This document shows, one piece after another, positions 1 through 5,671 of a DNA stretch of 5,671 bases (its first letter is position 1; the number at the start of each line of letters is the position of its first letter). A program made the position numbers and the translations under genes. Under the pieces are notes generated by a model. It ran no database searches. It was not told the DNA's origin and saw only the letters and a list, made by a program, of their open reading frames with translations. This stretch comes from Sulfurimonas sp. (GTDB lineage: Bacteria; Campylobacterota; Campylobacteria; Campylobacterales; Sulfurimonadaceae): contig JAIOSY010000075.1 of the NCBI GenBank assembly GCA_021107375.1, positions 1 to 5,671 of the forward strand, read 5' to 3'.

Positions 1-644
1 CTGATTCTACAGTTGTAAAACCAGATGTAAATATTATTAAAAAAGAGATTGATTCTGTTGACTTTGCAAAATTCTTTGGTCTAGATATTTTAATAGTAGA
101 TGATATACTTGAAAATATTCATATTATGGAGAATATTTTTAATACTCTTTCTTGTAATATTAAATCAGCAATGAGTGGAGAAGAAGCATTAGAAATTTTT
201 AAGGATGGCTATCTTCCAGATATTATTTGTATGGATATGGTGATGCCTGGAATAGATGGCTCAACAACAACAAAAGAGTTAAAAGCTTTAGGGTGTAAAG
301 CTTATTTTATTGCTATAAGTGCTCTTAAAAATCAGCCTAACAGCATTATAAGTCTGTTTGATTGTTGGTTGCCAAAACCGTTTACACAAGATCATATTAT
401 TGGTGCGTTAGTTGGATATAAAATGTCAAATAATAAAGATGTAATTGTAAATGATTATAAACTATCTTCTGATATTTCAAGTAAACAACAAAATGAAATT
501 CTTCATCTTGCTAAACGCGGTGCATATAGTGAACTAGATAGACTAATAAGTGAACTTGAAGATTCTGAGTCTAAAGAATTTTTAAACACCTCCTTAAAAA
601 ATGTAGACTTTTCTTCAATAATTAAATCCATTGTTTCTTCATAA
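1..644 (+). CDS. Receiver domain and C-terminal tail of a signalling protein, 5' end outside window (probable hybrid histidine kinase)
   Basis: The frame is open from the left edge (first full codon at 3), giving 213 residues before the TAA at 642-644. The first ATG (126) cannot be the real start, because the receiver domain already begins near 84: its acidic pair VDD is encoded at 99-104. Other receiver residues are present: phospho-acceptor Asp at 234-236 in MDMVMPGIDG, the Ser of the T/S position at 318-320, and the conserved Lys at 375-377 in PKPF. The domain would accept phosphate from a histidine kinase. A tail of about 70 residues follows (roughly 424-641), predicted helical and rich in charged residues. 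It resembles tails seen after terminal receiver domains of hybrid kinases and is not a recognisable DNA-binding or HPt domain. The charged linker before the domain (DSTVVKPDVNIIKKEIDSVD) looks like an interdomain linker, which supports a hybrid kinase, but the kinase part is not in view. A multi-domain response regulator is the alternative. Confidence 0.85.
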   Translation, partial: DSTVVKPDVNIIKKEIDSVDFAKFFGLDILIVDDILENIHIMENIFNTLSCNIKSAMSGEEALEIFKDGYLPDIICMDMVMPGIDGSTTTKELKALGCKAYFIAISALKNQPNSIISLFDCWLPKPFTQDHIIGALVGYKMSNNKDVIVNDYKLSSDISSKQQNEILHLAKRGAYSELDRLISELEDSESKEFLNTSLKNVDFSSIIKSIVSS

Positions 645-661
645 TTTAATGTTACTATAAA
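626..661 (+). promoter_or_regulatory. Candidate OmpR/PhoB-type operator and promoter upstream of the REC-histidine kinase gene
   Basis: Two direct half-sites of 11 bases lie at 626-636 and 637-647, sharing CAT at the same place in each (629-631 and 640-642). They overlap the last codons and stop of the preceding gene. The region is similar to the site at 2403-2424: 17 of 22 positions agree, including an identical TTTCTTCATAA (634-644 here, 2411-2421 there). Eight bases downstream is a TATAAA sequence (656-661) that could be a -10 element. The site ends 43 bases before the ATG at 691. A spacing of 11 bases between direct half-sites is typical of OmpR/PhoB-family binding sites, and a regulator of that family is encoded at 1756-2400. 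Function is inferred, and the AT-rich background makes chance similarity possible. Confidence 0.35.
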
Positions 662-690
662 ATTATATAAATATCTTTAAAAGGCTTGTA

Positions 691-1737
691 ATGGTTTTAT
701 TAGAAAAAGATAATCCTAAAATACTACTTGTTGATGATAAAGCTGAAAATATAGCTATTCTTATTGATATGTTAAGGTCTCTTAATTTAGAACTTTTTAT
801 TGCATTAGATGCTAAAGAGGTTTTTAAATCTGTTGAAGAAAATAATTTTGATCTTATTTTACTTGATATTGTTATGCCAGGTATTGATGGGTATGAAATA
901 TGTAAAAAATTAAAAAATTCCCATAAACATAAAGATATACCACTAATTTTTATATCTGCTTTGAATGGGACAGAGGATAAGATAAAAGGATTTGCATATG
1001 GTGGAGATGATTATATAACTAAACCACTTCTTCAAAAAGAGTTAGTAGCTCGTGTGAAGTTGCATCTTCAAAAGGGTATGCTTGTTAAATCATTGAAACG
1101 GTTATTACGCAAGTCATATCATGAACTTTATAATCCTCTAGCTATTATAAATACATCATTAGAGATGCAAAATATAAAAAATGGAAGCAATAAATATACA
1201 GATGCTATAACTGTAGCTTCAAGAACTCTTCAAATTGTTTATGATGATCTTTATTATTCTCTTTCTTCAAGGCATGAGCATACAAGTATGTTTTCAATTA
1301 ATCTTAGCGAATTTGTTAAAAAGAGGATAGATTATTTTTATTATTTAATAAAGAGTAAAAATATTACTATTGATTTTTCTGGTATGCAAAATAGTATAAT
1401 ACAAATGAGAGAGTCAGATTTACAACGAATAGTTGATAATACTATATCAAATGCAATTAAGTATGCAAAAATAGGTTCAATAGTAGTTATTAAAGTTGTA
1501 GATAACGGGGAAGAAATAATTTTTATATCACAAAATAGTGGTAGTGAAATTAAAAATCCTCAAAATATTTTTAAAGAAAAATATAGAGAAGACTTTGAGC
1601 AGATTGGAATGGGAATTGGCTTAGAGATAGTTTCTTCAATTTGTAGTTTATATTCAATAAAGCCGGAAGTTGTCTCCAATAATGGAGATACGACATTTAA
1701 ATACTTTATACCAAAAGTAATTAAACAACTTAAATGA
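691..1737 (+). CDS. Soluble receiver-histidine kinase (REC-HisKA-HATPase)
   Basis: A 348-residue cytoplasmic protein with no signal peptide or membrane segment. Residues 8-128 form a receiver domain: acidic pair D15-D16, phospho-acceptor D59 in LLDIVMPGIDG, S89 and K111. Residues about 135-195 form the dimerisation/phosphotransfer helices, with the H-box HELYNPL and its phospho-His H144. Residues about 205-345 form the ATP-binding domain: N-box N250/N254 in DNTISNAIKYA and a good G2 box GMGIGL at 306-311. The first glycine box is unusual, with N282-S-G where most kinases have D-x-G. H144 is followed by E145-x-x-N148, which fits the E/D-x-x-T/N pattern linked to phosphatase activity in HisKA kinases, so a kinase/phosphatase role is plausible. 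A receiver placed before the kinase suggests that input arrives by phosphotransfer or by binding another protein. The start is supported by AAAAGG (679-684), 6 bases before the ATG. The next gene begins 18 bases after the stop and encodes the likely partner regulator. Confidence 0.93.
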   Translation: MVLLEKDNPKILLVDDKAENIAILIDMLRSLNLELFIALDAKEVFKSVEENNFDLILLDIVMPGIDGYEICKKLKNSHKHKDIPLIFISALNGTEDKIKGFAYGGDDYITKPLLQKELVARVKLHLQKGMLVKSLKRLLRKSYHELYNPLAIINTSLEMQNIKNGSNKYTDAITVASRTLQIVYDDLYYSLSSRHEHTSMFSINLSEFVKKRIDYFYYLIKSKNITIDFSGMQNSIIQMRESDLQRIVDNTISNAIKYAKIGSIVVIKVVDNGEEIIFISQNSGSEIKNPQNIFKEKYREDFEQIGMGIGLEIVSSICSLYSIKPEVVSNNGDTTFKYFIPKVIKQLK

Positions 1738-1755
1738 AATTAATTAAGGATTACT

Positions 1756-2400
1756 ATGAAAGTTATTCTTCTTGAAGATGAACATCTATTAAATAATAAT
1801 ATAAAAGAATTTCTTGAATTAAAAGGTATGATTGTTGAGTCATATACAGATGGGTCGGAGCTATTAAAGGAATCAAATTTAGAGGCTGATATAGCAATTT
1901 TAGATATAGAAGTTCCTGGTGCTAGTGGGTATGAAGTTATAGAATGGATAAAGCGTGTAGATGGAAGTATCCCTACAATTTTCATGACAGCATATACTGA
2001 TATCAATAGTATAGAAAAAGCATATGATTTAGGATGTTCAGATTATTTAAAGAAACCATTTGATTTAATTGAACTTTATTTAAGGATTCAGCAACTTACA
2101 GAGATAAATAGTGATGTTAAAATTGAGCTTAGTCCAGAGATAATATTTGATATGGAATATGAACAATTATATTTTAATGGTGAGCTCAAAAAATTAACAA
2201 AAATTCAAAGAGGTATATTAAAAATTTTAATTAAATATAAAAACACTATTGTTACTTATGATATGTTGATGAATGATATATGGGATGGTGAGTTTATTAA
2301 AGTAAATACAATTGCTTCTCATGTGAAGGAACTTAGAAAATTTATTCCAAATGAGATGATAGAGAGTATTCGAGCCGAGGGTTATCGCTTACATTTATAA
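1756..2400 (+). CDS. OmpR/PhoB-family response regulator (REC + winged helix)
   Basis: A 214-residue transcription factor, near the usual length for the family. The receiver domain (about 1-115) has the acidic pair E7-D8, phospho-acceptor D50 in AILDIEVPG, T78 in FMTAY, Y97 at the switch position and K100 in KKP. After a short linker, residues about 130-214 form the OmpR-type winged helix: β-strands LYFNGELKKLT, the recognition-helix region NTIASHVKELRKF (184-196) and the C-terminal hairpin ESIRAEGYRL. Phosphorylation at D50 would favour dimerisation on direct-repeat DNA sites. AAGGA (1746-1750) lies 5 bases before the ATG, so the start is well supported. It follows the kinase gene by 18 bases and is probably in the same transcript, so that kinase is the likely phosphodonor. 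Possible target sites lie at 626-647 and 2403-2435. The regulon and the signal cannot be read from the sequence. Confidence 0.95.
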   Translation: MKVILLEDEHLLNNNIKEFLELKGMIVESYTDGSELLKESNLEADIAILDIEVPGASGYEVIEWIKRVDGSIPTIFMTAYTDINSIEKAYDLGCSDYLKKPFDLIELYLRIQQLTEINSDVKIELSPEIIFDMEYEQLYFNGELKKLTKIQRGILKILIKYKNTIVTYDMLMNDIWDGEFIKVNTIASHVKELRKFIPNEMIESIRAEGYRLHL

Positions 2401-2402
2401 AA

Positions 2403-2445
2403 TTTCATACTTTCTTCATAAATTTTTAATAATATATCCTATGCT
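2403..2445 (+). promoter_or_regulatory. Candidate OmpR/PhoB-type operator with tandem 11-base repeats and promoter upstream of the diguanylate cyclase gene
   Basis: Three consecutive 11-base units can be aligned: 2403-2413 (TTTCATACTTT), 2414-2424 (CTTCATAAATT) and 2425-2435 (TTTAATAATAT). TTCATA recurs exactly 11 bases apart (2404-2409 and 2415-2420); the third unit is weaker. The first two units match the site at 626-647 at 17 of 22 positions. Possible -10 hexamers are TATCCT (2435-2440, 10 bases after the second unit) and TATGCT (2440-2445); neither is strong. No good -35 is seen, which fits an activator-dependent promoter in which the regulator covers the -35 region. The site lies immediately after the gene for an OmpR-type regulator. 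This is inference from spacing and similarity only. Confidence 0.4.
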
Positions 2446-2465
2446 TTTGAGTATAAGGATATTTT

Positions 2466-3728
2466 ATGAATTCAAAAATATTAAATTTAACATTATTATA
2501 TGTAGAAGATGATGCTGACACAAGAAAAAGTTTAACAGAACTTTTCCAAAATAAGGTTAATAAATTGTATGTGGCAAAAGATGGAGTTGAAGCCTTAGAA
2601 ATATTTAAACAGCATACAATTCATTTTATTATTAGTGACTATCGGATGCCAAATATGAATGGGACAGAATTATGTGCCAAAGTAAAAGAGTTAAATTTTC
2701 ATACATGTTTTGTTTTATTGACAGCGTATAATGATACTGGTCTTTTTATAGATGCAATTGATTCTGGTGTTGATAAGTTTATACAAAAACCTGTAGATTC
2801 TGAAAAATTATTTAACACTATGTCTGCTATAGAAATAAAAATTATGAATAAATTTAAGTTGGAAAAATCAACTATTTGTTTACAAGAAGCCGAACATATA
2901 GCTCTTCTTTCTTATTGGGAAGTGAATTTAGATACAAAAAAAATTAATTTTTCACAAGAAGTGTTGAAATTATTTCAATTTCCAATTAAAGAAGATAATA
3001 TTAATTACAAAGATATTTTAAGTATTGTAAGTACAGAAGATAAAGTGAAATTTATAGAGATATTTGAAATACGAGTATTTCAAGATGATAAAATAGATGA
3101 AATAATAACTATAAATAAAACTAATGATGAAAAAATATATATACATATTATAGCTAAGAGATGGACTAGTTCGGCATGTGGAGGTAAACATGTTGTTGGG
3201 ATGTTTCAGGATGTTAGCCATTATGAGCTTCAAAAAATTAAGCTAATAAAAGAGAGTCAATTAGACACATTGCTAAATATTAGAAATAAAAAGTATATTC
3301 TTCTAGAGTTAGAATATTTAATTGACTCATCTAGGCGCTATGGACATCCAATAGGTGTGATTTTTTTTGATATAGATGATTTTAAAGCAATCAATGATAA
3401 ATATGGCCATTTGATAGCAGATGATATATTAATAGAATTATCAAATCTAATTAAGTGTGATATTCGAAAAAGTGATTTATTTGGAAGATGGGGTGGTGAT
3501 GAATTTGTTATAATAACTGGGCATAGTAGTCAACATGCCACAATAGAACTTGCTCAAAAAGTAACTAATAAGACTATAGAGCATAAGTGGTTATATGACA
3601 TTAGCTTAACTGTAAGTATGGGTTTGTCATTTTATGAAGATGGTGATGATATAAATACTCTTTTACATAGAGCAGATTTAAAAATGCTTGAGGCTAAAAA
3701 AGATGGTAAAAATAGATACAGCTACTAG
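2466..3728 (+). CDS. Response-regulator diguanylate cyclase (REC-PAS-GGDEF)
   Basis: A 420-residue soluble enzyme predicted to make cyclic-di-GMP from two GTP. The receiver domain (about 5-125) has E14-D15-D16, phospho-acceptor D58 in IISDYRMPNMNG, T86 and K108 in QKP. A PAS-like domain follows (about 140-255): WEVNLDTKKINFS at the front and HVVGMFQDVSHYE at the end match the PAS_3 style, and it could bind a ligand or mediate dimerisation. The GGDEF domain spans about 265-420, with metal-binding FFDIDDFKAINDKYGH (D302), an intact active-site GGDEF (343-347) in GRWGGDEFVII, and an R-x-x-D inhibitory site (R334-K-S-D337) exactly five residues before it. The enzyme should therefore be active and subject to product inhibition. 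AAGGAT (2455-2460) sits 5 bases before the ATG. A 65-base gap separates it from the upstream regulator gene and contains the candidate operator. The usual D-x-LT-x-L-x-NR at the start of GGDEF domains is degenerate here (DTLLNIRNK, 267-275). Confidence 0.95.
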   Translation: MNSKILNLTLLYVEDDADTRKSLTELFQNKVNKLYVAKDGVEALEIFKQHTIHFIISDYRMPNMNGTELCAKVKELNFHTCFVLLTAYNDTGLFIDAIDSGVDKFIQKPVDSEKLFNTMSAIEIKIMNKFKLEKSTICLQEAEHIALLSYWEVNLDTKKINFSQEVLKLFQFPIKEDNINYKDILSIVSTEDKVKFIEIFEIRVFQDDKIDEIITINKTNDEKIYIHIIAKRWTSSACGGKHVVGMFQDVSHYELQKIKLIKESQLDTLLNIRNKKYILLELEYLIDSSRRYGHPIGVIFFDIDDFKAINDKYGHLIADDILIELSNLIKCDIRKSDLFGRWGGDEFVIITGHSSQHATIELAQKVTNKTIEHKWLYDISLTVSMGLSFYEDGDDINTLLHRADLKMLEAKKDGKNRYSY

Positions 3729-3745
3729 TATGTAAGGGTTTTATT

Positions 3746-5671
3746 ATGAGTTTAGAAGGAAAGTATAAGTTTCTTGGAATTGTTTTTATTTTTTGGAGTT
3801 TGTTGGTTTCTATATTTCTTTATAATTATAAAGAATACAGTATAAGAAAAGTAGTTGATTCTCAAATAAAGATGGACAAAATTAAATATAATTCAGTATA
3901 TAATTATTATAAATTATTAGCAAAAAATATAAATAAACATATCATAAAATCAAATGTTACGATGTCAATTTTAAAACAAATACCAAATGCTACAGATCTT
4001 GAACTTAATATACTTCGCAAAGAACTAAAAATACATCTTCAAAAAAGTTATTATGATTTAAAACAAGTTGATTTTAGACAGTTTCATTTCCATTTAAAAA
4101 ATAATGATAGTTTCTTACGAATGCATAAGCCGTTAAAATTTGGTGATAATTTAAGTGATGTAAGGTATGGGGTTAAGCTTGTAAATAAAACACTTAAGCC
4201 AGTAGATGGTTTTGAAGAGGGAAAGATTATTAATGGATTTCGATTTATATTTCCAATAATAGATGAAGAAAAAAATCATTTAGGTAGTGTTGAATTCTCT
4301 GTAAAAGCAAAAGGTTTTATAAAAATGATGAAGGATAATTATTTATCAGAGATTCATTTTTTAGTTAAAAAGTCAATTGTAGATAATAAAGTAAACAATG
4401 ATGACTTACTTAATAATTATAAAGTATCTGTTGAAAATCCTTTGTATTATGTTGAAAGTTCTACAGATATACACAATAATAAATATCAACATATAATACC
4501 TGATGATAAATTACAATTAGAAATATCTAAAAAAATGGCACTTGAAAAGGCATTTGCATTGTACTCTAATAAGTGGTTAATATCTTTTTTTCCAATAAAT
4601 AATATAGAAAATTTAAATGTTGCTTATTTTGTTGAATATACAAATAATAAAGATATTTATAATATTATTTTTGTTTATTGGGTTTTAAACATTGTAAATA
4701 TATTTATCTTAATAATGTTTTTATATATACTTCGTAGAGATTACATTTATAAAACATGTATTAAAAAATCAAATAAAGTGCTTTCTAGTAAAATCAAAAA
4801 AGAGGTTGAAAAAAATAGAAAACAAGGGATTGATAATTATAATGTTTTGTTTAATAAAGTACCTAATGCTGCATGGGTGATTGATCCTATAAGTGTAGTA
4901 ATAGTAGATGTAAATAAAGCAGCATTAGATAAATATGGATATACAAAAGAAGAAATTTTAAGTATGTCTATTTATGATTTTGATTTAAATAATGATAAGT
5001 ATATAGATATTTTAATAGATAAATTTATAAATCAAGGTATAAATAATATTGAGACTACACATGTAGCAAAAGATGGTACAAAAATAGATGTCATTATAAA
5101 CACATCTAAAATGTTTCTTAATAATAGATTTTATTATTTATCTATTGCCACAGATATCACACATATTAATAAAGTTCAAAAAGAGATACAGTTTCATAGC
5201 GATACTCTTCAAGCTATAGTGTATATTTTAAATGAATTAATACTAAACAGTAATTTTAATAATGGAGTTGAGAATTCCCTTAAAAAGGTTGTTGAAACTT
5301 TAGATGTTGATAGAGTGTATATATTTGAAAACCATATAGTTAATAATGAAACTGTGTGTTCTCAAAAATTTGAATTTACAAAAGATAATATATCTGCTGA
5401 AATTGATAATCCACAATTACAAAACATTCCATATACAGATGCAGGTATTAAAAGATGGAAAGAGAAGTTTTTAAATAAAGAGCATATAGAAGGTTTAGTT
5501 AGAGACTTTTCAGGTTATGAAAAAGATATACTTGAATTGCAAAATATAAAATCAATTTTAGTTATGCCAATCTGGTTTGAAGGAAAATTCTGGGGATTTA
5601 TAGGCTTTGATGATTGCACAACCCAAAGAGTCTGGCATGAGCTTGAAAAAGATGTTTTAAAGGCTTTAGCA
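3746..5671 (+). CDS. Membrane sensor with periplasmic dCache-like, PAS and GAF domains, 3' end outside window
   Basis: The frame is open for 642 codons from the ATG at 3746 to the window edge, with no stop. The start is supported by AAGGG (3734-3738), 7 bases upstream; the gap after the preceding stop is 17 bases, so co-transcription with the diguanylate cyclase is likely. Residues about 9-27 are a first membrane helix and about 305-329 a second, enclosing a periplasmic region of about 275 residues. That region carries QFHFHLKNNDSFLRMH (112-127), FGDNL (132-136), GFEEG (155-159) and NGFRFIFP followed by HLGSVEFS (163-185), a pattern I associate with the dCache_3 double sensory domain. A charged, coiled-coil-like segment (about 335-362) follows, then a PAS domain (about 366-475; PNAAWVIDP, KYGYTKEEIL, TDIT) and a GAF-like domain (about 490 to the edge; GVENSLKKVVETLDVDRVYIFE, VMPIWFEGKFWGFIGFDD). 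The unseen C-terminus would decide the output: histidine kinase is most likely, GGDEF/EAL possible. The ligand cannot be told. Confidence 0.9.
   Translation, partial: MSLEGKYKFLGIVFIFWSLLVSIFLYNYKEYSIRKVVDSQIKMDKIKYNSVYNYYKLLAKNINKHIIKSNVTMSILKQIPNATDLELNILRKELKIHLQKSYYDLKQVDFRQFHFHLKNNDSFLRMHKPLKFGDNLSDVRYGVKLVNKTLKPVDGFEEGKIINGFRFIFPIIDEEKNHLGSVEFSVKAKGFIKMMKDNYLSEIHFLVKKSIVDNKVNNDDLLNNYKVSVENPLYYVESSTDIHNNKYQHIIPDDKLQLEISKKMALEKAFALYSNKWLISFFPINNIENLNVAYFVEYTNNKDIYNIIFVYWVLNIVNIFILIMFLYILRRDYIYKTCIKKSNKVLSSKIKKEVEKNRKQGIDNYNVLFNKVPNAAWVIDPISVVIVDVNKAALDKYGYTKEEILSMSIYDFDLNNDKYIDILIDKFINQGINNIETTHVAKDGTKIDVIINTSKMFLNNRFYYLSIATDITHINKVQKEIQFHSDTLQAIVYILNELILNSNFNNGVENSLKKVVETLDVDRVYIFENHIVNNETVCSQKFEFTKDNISAEIDNPQLQNIPYTDAGIKRWKEKFLNKEHIEGLVRDFSGYEKDILELQNIKSILVMPIWFEGKFWGFIGFDDCTTQRVWHELEKDVLKALA

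Noticed and set aside
501..521. HLAKRG in the tail of the first protein as an HPt phosphotransfer motif
   Set aside because: The spacing does not match the H-x-L-K-G motif of HPt domains, and the tail (about 70 residues) is short for a full HPt four-helix bundle.
126..644. The ATG at 126 as start of a stand-alone 172-residue receiver protein
   Set aside because: Essential receiver residues (acidic pair at 99-104) are encoded before it in the same open frame, so the gene starts upstream, outside the window.
1740..2006. Minus-strand open frame of 88 codons
   Set aside because: It lies almost wholly antisense to the well-supported OmpR-type regulator, has no recognisable domain and no credible ribosome binding site; it is a shadow of the real gene.
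2399..2426. Inverted repeat AAAATTT / AAATTTT followed by a T run, as a possible terminator
   Set aside because: The stem is seven A-T pairs with a 14-base loop and no G-C pair, too weak for a convincing intrinsic terminator and expected by chance in such AT-rich DNA.
3018..3233. Minus-strand open frame of 71 codons, rich in Phe, Tyr and Ile
   Set aside because: It is antisense to the PAS region of the diguanylate cyclase; its membrane-like composition is what the complement of A-rich coding sequence gives.
3361..3368. Run of eight T residues inside the diguanylate cyclase gene as a phase-variable tract
   Set aside because: It encodes part of the conserved IFFDIDDF motif, the frame is intact, and T runs of this length are common in AT-rich genomes; nothing indicates slippage.

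Overview
The window is a very AT-rich stretch in which every recognisable gene reads on the + strand. All five encode signal-transduction proteins. The base composition, the AAGG-type ribosome binding sites, and the soluble receiver-kinase and Cache/PAS/GAF sensor architectures suggest a member of the Campylobacterota (an Arcobacter-, Sulfurimonas- or Sulfurovum-like organism). That placement is an inference from style and not from a marker gene.

Layout. (1) Positions 1-644 hold the 3' end of a gene that begins before the window: a receiver (REC) domain plus a helical tail, most likely the C-terminus of a hybrid sensor histidine kinase. (2) Positions 691-1737 encode a soluble REC-histidine kinase with no membrane segment. 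(3) Positions 1756-2400 encode an OmpR/PhoB-type DNA-binding response regulator, 18 bases after gene 2 and presumably co-transcribed with it. (4) Positions 2466-3728 encode a REC-PAS-GGDEF diguanylate cyclase with intact active-site and inhibitory-site motifs. (5) Positions 3746-5671 start a large membrane sensor (TM, periplasmic dCache-like domain, TM, coiled coil, PAS, GAF). It is still open at the window end, so its output domain is not seen.

How they may work together. Four consecutive genes each carry a receiver domain with its phospho-accepting Asp intact. Two outputs are visible: transcription (gene 3) and cyclic-di-GMP synthesis (gene 4). A plausible reading is a branched phosphotransfer network fed by membrane sensors (gene 5, and whatever lies upstream of the gene 1 fragment), with the soluble kinase as a relay or integrator. 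No HPt domain is visible.

The most interesting non-coding signal is a pair of similar sites in the only two gaps longer than 20 bases. Each has two direct half-sites spaced 11 bases apart, agrees with the other at 17 of 22 positions including an identical 11-mer, and ends about 41-43 bases before the next start codon. This geometry is typical of OmpR/PhoB-family operators, so the sites are candidate targets of the regulator encoded by gene 3. No RNA genes, mobile elements, CRISPR arrays or convincing terminators were seen, and no stretch over 300 bases lacks a gene.
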